This document shows, piece after piece, positions 1 through 10,215 of a stretch of 64,000 nucleotides of DNA. Every line of letters starts with the position of its first letter. Position 1 is the first letter of the stretch. The notes beneath the pieces were generated by a model that made no database searches, had not been told where the DNA came from, and worked only from the letters and a program-made list of their open reading frames with translations. This DNA is from Methylobacterium sp. UNC378MF (GTDB lineage Bacteria > Pseudomonadota > Alphaproteobacteria > Rhizobiales > Beijerinckiaceae), in contig NZ_FMWU01000014.1 of assembly GCF_900103195.1 (NCBI RefSeq), forward strand, positions 1-64,000. Reading direction: 5' to 3'. A program made the translations under genes and the position numbers.

Positions 1-1667
1 CGGTAGCGTTCGGCCAGCGCCATGAGGGCCTGGGCGAGTTCGGTGAGGTTGGCGGAGGCGGCCTCGACCTGGCGTGTGCCGGCCGCGGTCTGCTGGCTGG
101 CCTGCCGGATGTTCTGCAGCGCGCCCATCACCTGCTCGATGCCGAGCTGCTGCTGGTTGGTCGAGGCCACGATCTGCTGGAAGGTCTGCACGTTCTCCTC
201 CACCCGCGCGGTGATCTCCTCGATGGTCCGCTGCGTCGTGTCCGAGCGGGTCTTGCCCGCGGCCGCGCGCTTGACCGCCTCCTCGGTCAGCATCACCGAC
301 GTGTTGATGCCCCGCTGGATCTCGCCCAGGATGCCGCGCACCTGACCGGTGGCCGCCTTGGCCTGGTCGGCCAGGAGCTTCATCTCCGAGGCCACCACCG
401 CGAAGCTGCGCCCGCTCTCGCCGGCCGCGGCCGCCTCGATGGCGGCGTTGAGCGCCAGGAGATGCGTGCGCTCCGAGATGTCGTTGACCGTCTCGATGAT
501 GTCGCCGATCGTCTGGGTCTTCTCCGACAGGCTGACGATGTTGCCCGCCACCGCCTCCGCCTGCTCGCGGATCGCGTCCATGGCCTTGGCGGTGTCGGAG
601 ACCGCGCGCAGCCCCTGCCGCGAGGTCTGGGCCGTGGCCTGGGCGGTGGCGATCACCTCGGTGGCGCGCTTCGAGATCTGCGCGCCCGAATGGGTGATCT
701 CGTCGACCGTGGCGGCGGTCTCCTGCACGGCCGCGAATTGCTGCTCGACCGAGGCCGCCTGCTCCTGCGCCGAGGCGCGGATCTCGGCCGCCGCCGCGTT
801 CAGGTCCGCGGTCGCCGCACGGTTGGTCCGCGCCAGATCCGACAGACCCGCCACCATCGCGTTCAGCGTCCCACCCAGACGGCCGATCTCGTCGCGTCCG
901 CCCGCCGCCAGCTGGCCGGACAGGTCGCCCGCGCCGACGCGGGCCACGAAGGCCATGACCGTCTCGAGGGGCCGCACCACGGCGCGGCTGATCAGCCACG
1001 TGATCAGGATCGCCAGCAGCACCGAGGCGGCCAGGGTCAGGTAGATCGAGAGGCGCGAACGCTCGTAGACCTCCTGCGCGGCGCGCTGGCCCAGAGCCAT
1101 GCCGCCGTCGAGCTGAGACCGGAGGTTCTTGATCCCGTCGAGGAAGGGCGCCTGCAGGCGGGTGATCTCCACGTTGCGGGCCTCGACCGACGCGACGTCC
1201 TGCCGGGCGACGGCCGCGAATTGCGCCTCGCCCAGGGACTTGACCTCGCGGAAGGCCCCCTGGACCGCGTTCGCCGCCGCCGCGATGCGGTCCCAGGACG
1301 CCGCGCGCTCGAGGGAGGCCGACCGGGTCCGGTACTCGGTCGCGAGCTGGACCGTGGTGGCGAGCCGGTTCTCCACCTGTGCCGCCGTCTGGCGCCAGGT
1401 CGCCAGAAGATCCTCGGTCCCGGCCGGGCGTCCCTGCGCCTGCAGCAGCATCGCGATCACGGCGCTGCGGCGCAGGAGCCCGAGATCGCGCGCCTCGTTC
1501 CCGAGATCGTCGAGCTGGCGCAGGATCGTCATGTCCCGCCGGACGATCGCATCGGTCGTGTCGCGCACCGCGCCGATCTGCTCGAGGGCGTAGAGGCCGA
1601 GCGCCACCACCACTGCCGTGATGGCGAAGAAGCCGAGAAGAATGCGTCTTCCGATCGAGAGCGACAC
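1..1667 (-). CDS. Methyl-accepting chemotaxis transducer (3' end outside window)
   Basis: Membrane chemoreceptor that signals to a CheA kinase through CheW. About 555 codons are visible and the C-terminal end is cut off by the window edge. A GTG at 1667 is the only in-frame start after the in-frame stop at 1704-1706. A first membrane helix lies near residues 8-27, followed by a helical extracytoplasmic sensor of about 175 residues (4HB-like) and a second membrane helix near 203-225. A HAMP segment and the long signalling coiled coil follow; the conserved hairpin tip ([15 protein letters not shown]) is near residue 397. It lies 36 bp downstream of a cheW gene and is probably the last visible member of the same operon, with cheA and cheB expected beyond the edge. 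The ligand cannot be told. Confidence 0.93.
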   Translation of the reverse strand, partial: MSLSIGRRILLGFFAITAVVVALGLYALEQIGAVRDTTDAIVRRDMTILRQLDDLGNEARDLGLLRRSAVIAMLLQAQGRPAGTEDLLATWRQTAAQVENRLATTVQLATEYRTRSASLERAASWDRIAAAANAVQGAFREVKSLGEAQFAAVARQDVASVEARNVEITRLQAPFLDGIKNLRSQLDGGMALGQRAAQEVYERSRLSIYLTLAASVLLAILITWLISRAVVRPLETVMAFVARVGAGDLSGQLAAGGRDEIGRLGGTLNAMVAGLSDLARTNRAATADLNAAAAEIRASAQEQAASVEQQFAAVQETAATVDEITHSGAQISKRATEVIATAQATAQTSRQGLRAVSDTAKAMDAIREQAEAVAGNIVSLSEKTQTIGDIIETVNDISERTHLLALNAAIEAAAAGESGRSFAVVASEMKLLADQAKAATGQVRGILGEIQRGINTSVMLTEEAVKRAAAGKTRSDTTQRTIEEITARVEENVQTFQQIVASTNQQQLGIEQVMGALQNIRQASQQTAAGTRQVEAASANLTELAQALMALAERY

Positions 1668-1703
1668 GGGCGGGGAGGGCTCCGGTTGGGGCAGGCGGCC
1701 CGA

Positions 1704-2288
1704 TCAGGGCAGGGCGCGGCGCAGGAGGCGGGGGAGGTCGATGACGACGAAATCGGGGCGACCCTCGCCGGCCGAACCGGCCTCGGAGGCCGGGGCATAG
1801 ACCGAGGCGGCCGCGTTGCCCAACCCATCGGGATCCGCCACATCCGACGCGGCCGCGCCGGACGCGGCCGCCCGGGCGATGCCCAGCACCCGTTCCACCG
1901 ACAGGGCAAGCGGTTGCGTCTGCGTGCCGCGCAGGACGATCAGATGACCCGAAGCCGTCTCCCCGTCCGGTCCGGGGTCAGGCCGGCCGAGGGCCCGGGC
2001 AAGGCTGAGCACGCCGACGATCCGGCCCGACAGGGCGATGAGGCCGTCCAGCGCCGGCACTGCGCCGGGCATCGGCGTGCAGGGGCGCGACGGCAGGACC
2101 TGCGCGACGGCCGCCAGGGGGATGCCGTAGCGCTCACTGCCGCAGGCGCAGACGAGGTGATCGATCCCCGAATCGGCGGCCAGCGCAACGGCGCCGCGCC
2201 GGGCGAGGGCGGCCGCGCGCTCGGCGCGCAGATCCCGCTCCGTCCGCGTCCGGGGAGGGCCCTCCTGTGCAATCGGGCGTGCCCCCAT
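1704..2288 (-). CDS. CheW-like coupling protein (WspD-like position)
   Basis: CheW-domain adaptor of 194 residues that would link the transducer to a CheA kinase. The CheW fold begins near residue 43 after a charged N-terminal extension; the core reads as two beta-barrel halves, with the usual PxxDGLIxLxGRIVGVLSL type segment near residues 79-97. It is longer than a minimal CheW because of the N-terminal extension and an Ala/Gly-rich insertion near residues 140-165. Its start codon overlaps the stop of cheR by one base, so the two are translationally coupled. The order cheW-cheR-cheW-mcp is that of Wsp-type or other alternative-function chemosensory clusters rather than flagellar che operons. 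Confidence 0.88.
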   Translation of the reverse strand: MGARPIAQEGPPRTRTERDLRAERAAALARRGAVALAADSGIDHLVCACGSERYGIPLAAVAQVLPSRPCTPMPGAVPALDGLIALSGRIVGVLSLARALGRPDPGPDGETASGHLIVLRGTQTQPLALSVERVLGIARAAASGAAASDVADPDGLGNAAASVYAPASEAGSAGEGRPDFVVIDLPRLLRRALP

Positions 2289-3829
2289 CAGGACCTCCTG
2301 CTGCCGGTTCCGCCGAGCGCGGCACGGGCCGCGGCCGCGCTGGCCGCAATCTCGCCGGCGGAGGCGCCGTCGCCCTCGGGCAGCGCCGTATCCGGCCCGA
2401 GGGCTTGGCTGAAGGCGACGGCGTTGTCGAGGGCGCGGACCGCCTCGTGCGGGCGTTGCAGCGCGATCAGCAGCAGGCCGAGATGGTAATGGGCCATCAC
2501 GAAACCGCGGTCGAGGTAGAGCGCGGCCCGGAGCGCCCGCTCGGCCTCGGCATCGCGGCCGAGGGTGCGGGCCAGCAGACCCTCGTAGAAGCGCAGGGCC
2601 GTGTCGGTCGGGTCCCGGTCGAGGGCGACCCGCAACGCCCGCCAGGCCGCGCCGGTCTCCCCGGAATCGGCGAGGGCGCGGATCCGGTCGAGCCCGCCCG
2701 CCTCGTCCGCGGCTGGATCCGCGGCCTCCGGTCCCTCAGGCTCGGCGGGACCCGTCGCGGCCGCGGAGGCGGCGCCCCGGTTCGGGACAGGATCGGTCGC
2801 GGCGTCGGGCTGTCCGGCCCCTGCGCCGGTGCCGGACCCGGCCGGAACCCGGCCGGGCTCCTGCGCACAGGGCTCCACCTCCGGTCGTGCCGGATGGGCG
2901 GGATCCGGCGCCGGCGCGGTGCCCAGGGCGACCGGCGGCGCCTCGGAGCGGGGGCGATAGGCCACGGTGCCGGGCAGGCTGACGGCGTCGAGGAAGCTCG
3001 CGAAGGCGGGACTCGGCTCGGCGTGGCCGAGCAGCAGCCAGCCGTCCGGCCGCAGCCTGCGGCCGAGACCCCGCACCACGGCGGCGACCGTCCGGGCATC
3101 GAAATAGATCAGCACGTTCCGGCAGAGGATCAGATCGAACGGCTCGCCCTGCGGCGTCCCCGGTTCGGCCAGGGTCAGCAGGTTGCCGCGCTCGAACCGG
3201 ACCGGTCCGCGAAATTCCGGCCGCAGGGCGTAGCCGCCCTCGCGCCGGATACCCGGGGTGGCCGGCAGCCGGGTGAAGTACCGCAGCCTTTCCTCCGGCG
3301 GCATCGTGCGCAGGGCCCAGCGGCCGTACTCGGCGGCGCGGGCGGTGGCCAGCGCCTCGACGCTGATATCGGTGCCGAGGATCGTGACCCGCCAGTCGGG
3401 CAGGGCGTCGCCCAGCAGTTCGCGCACCAGGATCGCCAGGGAATAGGGCTCGGCCCCGGTGGAGCAGCCGGCGCTCCAGATCCGCAGGACGCGCTCGGCC
3501 GCCCGGGCCGCGATCAGCGCCGGCAGGATGGCCTCACGCAGCGCCTTGAACTGCTCGGCATAACGGAAGAAGAAAGTCTCGCCGACGGTGATCTCGGCCT
3601 CGAGCCGGGCCCATTCCGCCTCGCCCTCCGCCCCGCTCGACAGCAGGGTCGCGTAGGCGGCACAATCGGCCACCGCAGCGGCCCGGATGCGGCGGTGCAG
3701 CCGCTCGATCAGCAACTCGTCCTTGTCGATGTAGTAATGGTGGCCGGTGCGCGCGATGATCCGCGCCTTGAGGGGCGCGTAGGCGGGATCGGCACCCAGA
3801 TCGGGACGGGGAATACCCGGACGGGCCAT
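2288..3829 (-). CDS. CheR-type MCP methyltransferase with C-terminal TPRs (WspC-like)
   Basis: S-adenosylmethionine-dependent methyltransferase that would methylate glutamates of the neighbouring transducer. The N-terminal helical CheR domain (about residues 15-85) carries the typical TVGETFFFR stretch. It is followed by the SAM-binding Rossmann domain with WSAGCSTGAEPYSLA near 118-132 and the LCRNVLIYFD motif near 235. A Pro/Ala-rich linker (about 300-375) leads to TPR-like helices (about 385-490). At 513 residues it is far longer than a plain CheR (about 280), but matches the CheR-TPR layout of WspC. It is placed between two cheW genes, as wspC is. Confidence 0.93.
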   Translation of the reverse strand: MARPGIPRPDLGADPAYAPLKARIIARTGHHYYIDKDELLIERLHRRIRAAAVADCAAYATLLSSGAEGEAEWARLEAEITVGETFFFRYAEQFKALREAILPALIAARAAERVLRIWSAGCSTGAEPYSLAILVRELLGDALPDWRVTILGTDISVEALATARAAEYGRWALRTMPPEERLRYFTRLPATPGIRREGGYALRPEFRGPVRFERGNLLTLAEPGTPQGEPFDLILCRNVLIYFDARTVAAVVRGLGRRLRPDGWLLLGHAEPSPAFASFLDAVSLPGTVAYRPRSEAPPVALGTAPAPDPAHPARPEVEPCAQEPGRVPAGSGTGAGAGQPDAATDPVPNRGAASAAATGPAEPEGPEAADPAADEAGGLDRIRALADSGETGAAWRALRVALDRDPTDTALRFYEGLLARTLGRDAEAERALRAALYLDRGFVMAHYHLGLLLIALQRPHEAVRALDNAVAFSQALGPDTALPEGDGASAGEIAASAAAARAALGGTGSRRS

Positions 3830-3836
3830 CGCGCGG

Positions 3837-4385
3837 TCAGGCGGAGTGCGGCAGCGCGGCGAGGCGTTCGGCGGCGGCCCGCGCCAGGGCGTCGACGCGG
3901 CTCCGTTCCTGCGCGGTCAGGAGGCGCTCCGGCGCCAATGCGTGGACCAGGCGCTCGTCGAGGACCAGTTCCGCGGCGACGCAGCCGTTGAGCGTACCGC
4001 CCTCCTCGGTCGGCCGGATCGCGCTCTCCGGGACGGTCATGAGGTCGGCTACGCGGTCGACGAGGTAGGCGACGGCCTCGCCCTGCATCAGCACGAGGTG
4101 GGCGTAGACGCCGGGCGCCGGAACCGCCGGGTGCAGGCCGAGCAGGGCCGCCAGGTCGATCACCGGGACCGGTGCGCCGCCGAGATTGAGGAAGCCGGTG
4201 AGCCAGCCGCCGGCCGCGGGCGGCGTGTGGAGATCCGGGAGCGGCAGGATCTCGGCGACCGCGCCACGGGGCAGGGCGCAGGTCGTGCCGGCGACATCGA
4301 GCAGGAGATAGGCCGAACCGCTGCTGGCCACCGCCACCTGCTCCCCTGTTGCTCGGTCGCGGCCGGGCCGGGACGGTGGCGACAT
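3837..4385 (-). CDS. CheW-like coupling protein (WspB-like position)
   Basis: Second CheW-domain adaptor, 182 residues from the ATG at 4385; a TTG at 4409 would add eight residues, and neither start has a strong ribosome binding site. The CheW core (about residues 25-150) shows AYLLLDVAGTTCALP, then the LTGFLNLGGAPVPVIDLA segment typical of CheW, and ends in a short helical tail. It is the first gene of the chemosensory operon and lies 7 bp ahead of cheR. With the other cheW it gives two distinct adaptors for one transducer, as in Wsp systems. Confidence 0.88.
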   Translation of the reverse strand: MSPPSRPGRDRATGEQVAVASSGSAYLLLDVAGTTCALPRGAVAEILPLPDLHTPPAAGGWLTGFLNLGGAPVPVIDLAALLGLHPAVPAPGVYAHLVLMQGEAVAYLVDRVADLMTVPESAIRPTEEGGTLNGCVAAELVLDERLVHALAPERLLTAQERSRVDALARAAAERLAALPHSA

Positions 4386-4537
4386 AGGCCGAGTTAACGC
4401 TGCCGGCAATTGTGCGCCGCAAACGCGCGATGATGCGGAACCAAGTCTCGTCTGAGCCGCTTATTTTCCGACGCAGCGGCAACGCGCCTGACGACGCGCG
4501 ACGCTTTGCCTGCGCCGGTTTATGCCAGGGATTGACG

Positions 4538-4780
4538 ATGAGGAAACTTCTGTTGGCCGCCGCGTCGCTGACGCTCCTCGCGGGCTCCGCCTACGCCCAG
4601 GGCAACTCGCCCTACAACGCCTCTGGCTCGCAGGCCGGTGGTCCCCGCGGCGGCCTGGAGCGCGCCAACGAGGCGGCCGCGATGGAGCAGGGTGCTGCGC
4701 CGGCCGCGCGCCCGATGATGCGCAAGCGCATGAAGCACAAGCGCATGAAGCATCACCGCCGGATGCGCCACCACATGTGA
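4538..4780 (+). CDS. Small secreted basic protein, function unknown
   Basis: An 80-residue protein with a clear Sec signal peptide (MRKLLLAAASLTLLAGSAYA, cleavage expected after residue 20). The mature part is a glycine/serine/alanine-rich stretch followed by a strongly basic Met-Lys-His-Arg tail (about residues 62-80). The ATG at 4538 was chosen because it starts the signal peptide; an in-frame start further upstream at 4412 would bury it. It is a single-gene unit, divergent from the cheW operon and closed by a good terminator at 4828. The tail could bind metal or nucleic acid or envelope polyanions, but no family was recognised. Confidence 0.75.
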   Translation: MRKLLLAAASLTLLAGSAYAQGNSPYNASGSQAGGPRGGLERANEAAAMEQGAAPAARPMMRKRMKHKRMKHHRRMRHHM

Positions 4781-4827
4781 GCGGAGAGCACCGGGGCGCG
4801 CCGCAGGCGGCATTGCCCGGGAGGCTC

Positions 4828-4857
4828 GGCCTGTCGCATCCGCGGCAGGCCTTTTTT
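4828..4857 (+). terminator. Rho-independent terminator
   Basis: GGCCTG pairs with CAGGCC, with further inner C-G pairs, and is followed directly by six T residues. It terminates the small secreted protein gene and separates it from the glycerol regulon. Confidence 0.85.
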
Positions 4858-4974
4858 GTGCCTGCTCACAGGAAACCGCCCGCCCCGCCGACCGGAAGCA
4901 TAATGCATGACGATCGGCCGTTGCGGACCGGCGAGCCGCAGTTCAAGCTTGCGCGAACGCTGCCGCCGCCGAAG

Positions 4975-4993
4975 AATGTTCGAAAACGAATAT
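4975..4993 (+). promoter_or_regulatory. Probable GlpR operator upstream of glpR
   Basis: AATGTTCGAAAACGAATAT is a near-perfect inverted repeat that fits the enterobacterial GlpR operator pattern (WATKYTCGWW-WWCGAWMATRA) at almost every position. It lies 55 bp before the glpR start, which suggests autoregulation. It stands out as AT-rich in a GC-rich setting. Confidence 0.7.
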
Positions 4994-5047
4994 CGGCCGG
5001 TTCGCATCCAGCGGCGCGGCGGCCTGAGGACATGCGAGGGCCTATCG

Positions 5048-5869
5048 ATGTCACGACCGCTCGACCGGAGATCCGAGGACAGGGTCGAGGCGACCGGTGT
5101 CGAGGGGCGGCGCAGCGCCATCGTGGCCTGCGTGCGCCAGCGCGGCTTCGTCACGATCGAGGCTCTGGCGGCGCAGTTCGGCGTCACCGTGCAGACGATC
5201 CGGCGGGATCTCAACGAATTGAGCGCCGAGGGCCGGCTCGAGCGCTACCGCGGCGGCGGCGGCCTGCCGTCCAGCGTCGAGAACATCGACTATGCCGATC
5301 GCCGGGTGACCCTGCTGCCGGAGAAGACCCGGATCGGCCGCCTCGCGGCGAGCCGCATCCCGTCGCATTGCTCGGTCTTCATCAATATCGGCACCACGCC
5401 CGAGGCCGTCGCCCGGGAACTCACCCACCACGACGATCTCAGCATCATCACCAACAATCTCAACGTCGCCCTGTCGCTGGCCGAGACCACCGAGTTCCGC
5501 ATCGTCGTGGCCGGCGGCACCGTGCGCAACCGCGACGGCGCGGTGCTGGGCCAGCTCACCTGCGACACGCTCAGCCAGTTCCGCGTCGACATGGCGGTGA
5601 TCGGCATCAGCGGCATCGACGCCGACGGGGCGCTCCTCGACTACGATTACGAGGAGGTGCGGGCGACGCAGACCATCCTGGCCCATGCCCGGAAGACCTT
5701 CCTGGTGGCCGATCACACCAAGTTCACCCGCCGCCCGATGGTCCAGGTCGGGCGCCTGGAGCAGGTCGACACGTTCTTCACGGATCGGATGCCGCCGTCG
5801 GAGATCGTCGCGCTGATGGAGCGCCAGGGCGTCACCCTTGCGGTCGCCGACAACGCGGACGAACCGTAA
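5048..5869 (+). CDS. glpR: DeoR-family glycerol-3-phosphate regulon repressor
   Basis: Repressor of 273 residues expected to release DNA when glycerol 3-phosphate binds. The N-terminal DeoR winged helix (about residues 22-77) contains GFVTIEALAAQFGVTVQTIRR. The C-terminal effector domain begins around residue 95 and has the sugar-phosphate-binding signature region ITNNLNVALSLAETTEF and GGTVRNRDGAVLG. The ATG at 5048 has GAGGG about 9 bp upstream and matches the usual length; an in-frame upstream start at 4907 would add an arginine-rich leader and overlap the operator. It heads the glpR-glpD-glpK-glpF cluster, and operator-like sites lie on both sides. Confidence 0.93.
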   Translation: MSRPLDRRSEDRVEATGVEGRRSAIVACVRQRGFVTIEALAAQFGVTVQTIRRDLNELSAEGRLERYRGGGGLPSSVENIDYADRRVTLLPEKTRIGRLAASRIPSHCSVFINIGTTPEAVARELTHHDDLSIITNNLNVALSLAETTEFRIVVAGGTVRNRDGAVLGQLTCDTLSQFRVDMAVIGISGIDADGALLDYDYEEVRATQTILAHARKTFLVADHTKFTRRPMVQVGRLEQVDTFFTDRMPPSEIVALMERQGVTLAVADNADEP

Positions 5870-5917
5870 CGAACATTCTCTTTTTCGCTTGCGAAAATTT
5901 CCGGGAGGCTCAATATA
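5868..5917 (+). promoter_or_regulatory. glpD promoter with GlpR-type operator
   Basis: A perfect inverted repeat, TTTTCGC-TT-GCGAAAA, lies at 5882-5897, preceded by a half-site AACGAACATT at 5868-5877. A promoter-like pair TTGCGA (5889-5894), 17 bp spacer and AATATA (5912-5917) overlaps it, so a bound repressor would cover the -35 box. The site ends 37 bp before glpD. Confidence 0.6.
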
Positions 5918-5953
5918 TCTCCAACCCGCCGCGAGGGCGGGAGAGGAGGAACC

Positions 5954-7498
5954 ATGGCGGCAGCAACGCGCCAGCGCGAGCCGTCCGACGCCTACGATCT
6001 CCTGATCATCGGCGGCGGCATCAACGGCACGGGGATCGCCCGGGATGCGGCCGGCCGGGGTCTGTCGGTCCTGCTGGCCGAGCGCGGGGATCTGGCCGGC
6101 TTCACCTCCTCGTCCTCGACGAAGCTCATCCACGGCGGCCTGCGCTACCTCGAATATTACGAGTTCCGGCTCGTGCGGGAGGCGCTTGCGGAGCGTGAGC
6201 GTCTGCTGCGGCTCGCACCGCACGTGATCTGGCCGCTGCGCTTCGTCCTGCCCCACGACGAGGGCCTGCGCCCGGCCTGGATGCTGCGGCTCGGCCTGTT
6301 CCTCTACGACCATCTCGCGCGGCTGCGGACGCTGCCGGGCTCGCACGGCGTCGACCTGCGCAGTTCGGCCTACGGAGAACCGCTGCAGAAGCGCCTGACG
6401 CGCGGCTTCGTCTATTCCGATTGCTGGGTCGAGGACAGCCGCCTCGTCGTGCTCAACGCCATGGATGCCCGCGAGCGCGGCGCGACGGTGCTGACCCGCA
6501 CCGGCGTGGTCTCGGCCCGGCGTGCGGGCGCGGGGGACGACGAACATTGGGTCGCAACCCTGCGCGACGAGCGCGGCGGCGCCGAGCGGACGATCCGCGC
6601 CAAGGCCGTGGTCAACGCCGCCGGCCCCTGGGTCAGCGAGACGCTCGGCGGGACGCTCGGCATCAACAGCCGCGCGGCGGTGCGCCTGATCAAGGGCAGC
6701 CACATCGTGGTCAAGCGCCTGTTCGCGGGCGACCAGGCCTACATCCTGCAGCAGCCCGACAAGCGCATCATCTTCGCCATCCCCTACGAACGCGATTTCA
6801 CGCTGATCGGGACCACGGACGTGCCCTATGACGGCGAGCCGGGCCCGGTCTCGATCTCGCAGGACGAGACCGACTATCTCTGCGGCTGCATCAACCGCTC
6901 GTTCGACACCCGGATCACCCCGGCCGACGTGGTCTGGAGCTATTCGGGCGTGCGCCCGCTCTACGACGACGCGGCCGAGAACGCGTCCGCCGTGACCCGC
7001 GACTACGTCCTCGACGTCGAGGACCGGGGCGGGAAGGCGGCGGTGCTGTCGGTCTTCGGCGGCAAGATCACCACCTACCGGCGGCTCGCCGAGCACGCGC
7101 TGGAGAAGCTGAAGCCGTATTTCCCGGCGCTCAAGAAGGCCTGGACCGGCGACGCGGTCCTGCCCGGCGGCGCCATGAAGGACGCCGATTTCGACCAGTT
7201 CCTCGCCAAGCTGAAGGCCGAGAAGCCGTTCCTGCCCGACGAGACCGCCCGGCGCCTCGCCCGCGCCTACGGCACCCGGGCGCGCGACATCGTCGGGACG
7301 GCCCGCTCCATGGCGGATCTCGGCGAGGCCTTCGACGGCGGGCTGACGGCGTCCGAGGTCGATTACCTGCGCACCGAGGAATGGGCGGTCACCGCCGACG
7401 ACATCCTGTGGCGCCGCTCCAAGCTCGGCCTGCGCACCGGCGCCGAGAGCGCGGCGCGCCTCGCCGCCTACCTCGACCGCAAGGCCGAGGCCGCCTGA
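5954..7498 (+). CDS. glpD: FAD-dependent glycerol-3-phosphate dehydrogenase
   Basis: Oxidises sn-glycerol 3-phosphate to dihydroxyacetone phosphate and passes electrons to quinone at the inner membrane. The protein has 514 residues, a normal GlpD length. The dinucleotide fold GGGINGTG is at residues 20-27, with the [20 protein letters not shown] segment of the GlpD family just behind it. The cap domain and the C-terminal helical domain (about 400 onward) follow. The ATG is preceded by GGAGGAACC. It lies between glpR and glpK and is transcribed from the GlpR-controlled promoter at 5868-5917. Confidence 0.97.
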   Translation: MAAATRQREPSDAYDLLIIGGGINGTGIARDAAGRGLSVLLAERGDLAGFTSSSSTKLIHGGLRYLEYYEFRLVREALAERERLLRLAPHVIWPLRFVLPHDEGLRPAWMLRLGLFLYDHLARLRTLPGSHGVDLRSSAYGEPLQKRLTRGFVYSDCWVEDSRLVVLNAMDARERGATVLTRTGVVSARRAGAGDDEHWVATLRDERGGAERTIRAKAVVNAAGPWVSETLGGTLGINSRAAVRLIKGSHIVVKRLFAGDQAYILQQPDKRIIFAIPYERDFTLIGTTDVPYDGEPGPVSISQDETDYLCGCINRSFDTRITPADVVWSYSGVRPLYDDAAENASAVTRDYVLDVEDRGGKAAVLSVFGGKITTYRRLAEHALEKLKPYFPALKKAWTGDAVLPGGAMKDADFDQFLAKLKAEKPFLPDETARRLARAYGTRARDIVGTARSMADLGEAFDGGLTASEVDYLRTEEWAVTADDILWRRSKLGLRTGAESAARLAAYLDRKAEAA

Positions 7499-7553
7499 TC
7501 ATTTCGGCCTCGATCCGGCGGCAGACCGGTCGGGCACAACAGGGGAGGGAACG

Positions 7554-9059
<1,506 letters not shown>

Positions 9060-9070
9060 CCGCACCGCCC

Positions 9071-9100
9071 TCGGGCCCGTGTGCACGGCGTGCGGCCCGA
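9071..9100 (+). terminator. Hairpin after glpK
   Basis: TCGGGCC at 9071-9077 pairs perfectly with GGCCCGA at 9094-9100. There is no T tract, so it may act as an mRNA 3' stabiliser or Rho-assisted terminator rather than a classical intrinsic terminator. Confidence 0.4.
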
Positions 9101-9132
9101 CGGCCTCGTGACCGCCTCCATCCCGCCCGCGA

Positions 9133-9243
9133 CCTCATCCCGAGGTGCGGCGAAGCCGCCTCGACGGAGGGATCCAGCCAGCCGCGCGATCCCTGGAGCT
9201 GTCCTTCGCGGCCTCCGCCGCGCTTCGGCACCTCAGGATGAGG
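9133..9243. repeat. Dispersed intergenic repeat, family A copy 1
   Basis: The outer arms CCTCATCCCGAGGTGC and GCACCTCAGGATGAGG form an inverted repeat around a conserved middle rich in CTCGACGGAGG and GCGGCCTCCG motifs. Similar copies lie at 11767, 19520 and 62372. It occupies most of the 289 bp gap between glpK and glpF; nothing else coding is seen there. Confidence 0.8.
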
Positions 9244-9348
9244 GCGGCGAAGAGGATCTGCGCAGATAACGGTGACCGCCTTCGGCGATCACACGCTCGC
9301 ACAAGCTTTGGACTCTCACAAAAAGCAGCGAACGGGGGAGACAGGACG

Positions 9349-10080
9349 ATGACATCACCCTTCCTGGGCGAATTCCTGGGCACGATGACCTTGATCGTGC
9401 TCGGCGACGGCGTCGTCGCGGGCGCCCTGCTCAAGCATTCCAAGGGCGAGAATGCCGGCTGGATCGCCATCACGGCGGGTTGGGCCTTCGCGGTCCTCGC
9501 CGGCGTCTTCGTCGCCAACGCCACCGGCAGCGCCGACGCCCATATCAACCCCGCGGTCACCGTGGCGGGCGCCGTCAGCTCCGGCGATTTCAGCAAGCTC
9601 GCCACCTACATCCCGGCCCAGATGCTCGGCGCCTTCGTGGGCGCCGTCCTCGTCTGGCTCCATTACCTGCCGCATTGGGGCGCGACCCAGGATACTGGCC
9701 TCAAGCTCGCCTGCTTCTGCACTGGCCCGGCGATCCGCGACGCGAAAGCGAACTGGATCTCCGAGATCATCGCGACCTTCTTCCTAATCCTGACCATCTC
9801 CGCCCTCGTGACCACCACGCTGGGCTCCACCGGCGCGATCCCGCGGGGCGTGGCGCCCTACATGGTCGGCATGCTGGTCTGGGGCATCGGACTGTCGCTC
9901 GGCGGCACCACGGGCTACGCCATCAACCCGGCCCGCGACCTCGGGCCGCGCATCGCCCACGCGGTGCTGCCGATCGCCGGCAAGGGCTCCTCCGACTGGG
10001 GCTACGCGCTGATCCCGGTCGCCGCGCCCCTGGTCGGGGCGGTGCTGGCCGGGCTGTTCGTCCGGGCTTTGGGGATCTGA
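9349..10080 (+). CDS. glpF: Glycerol uptake facilitator (aquaglyceroporin)
   Basis: Membrane channel of the MIP family for passive glycerol entry, 243 residues with six predicted membrane helices and two half-helices. The two NPA boxes are at residues 67-69 (HINPAVT) and 193-195 (INPARD). The Asp following the second box (NPARD) is characteristic of glycerol facilitators rather than pure water channels. The ATG at 9349 gives the usual N-terminus close to the first helix; an upstream in-frame start at 9145 would translate the repeat. It belongs functionally with glpK and glpD, though separated by repeat A1. Confidence 0.94.
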   Translation: MTSPFLGEFLGTMTLIVLGDGVVAGALLKHSKGENAGWIAITAGWAFAVLAGVFVANATGSADAHINPAVTVAGAVSSGDFSKLATYIPAQMLGAFVGAVLVWLHYLPHWGATQDTGLKLACFCTGPAIRDAKANWISEIIATFFLILTISALVTTTLGSTGAIPRGVAPYMVGMLVWGIGLSLGGTTGYAINPARDLGPRIAHAVLPIAGKGSSDWGYALIPVAAPLVGAVLAGLFVRALGI

Positions 10081-10215
10081 CGGAACGCCCACACCCTCAA
10101 CCGCCGCGGGGCGGCCCGGCGTCGCGGTGGTTTGCGGCGCGCGGGCTTGGGCCTTAAGTCAGGGCGATCCCGACGCGCCCCAGGCGCTTCCCCGCGGTGT
10201 GGCAGCCCTCGACCC

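Noticed and set aside
5051-7096. 681-codon minus-strand open frame across glpR and glpD
   Set aside because: Same antisense shadow effect; it spans two real genes and has no start signal or recognisable domain.
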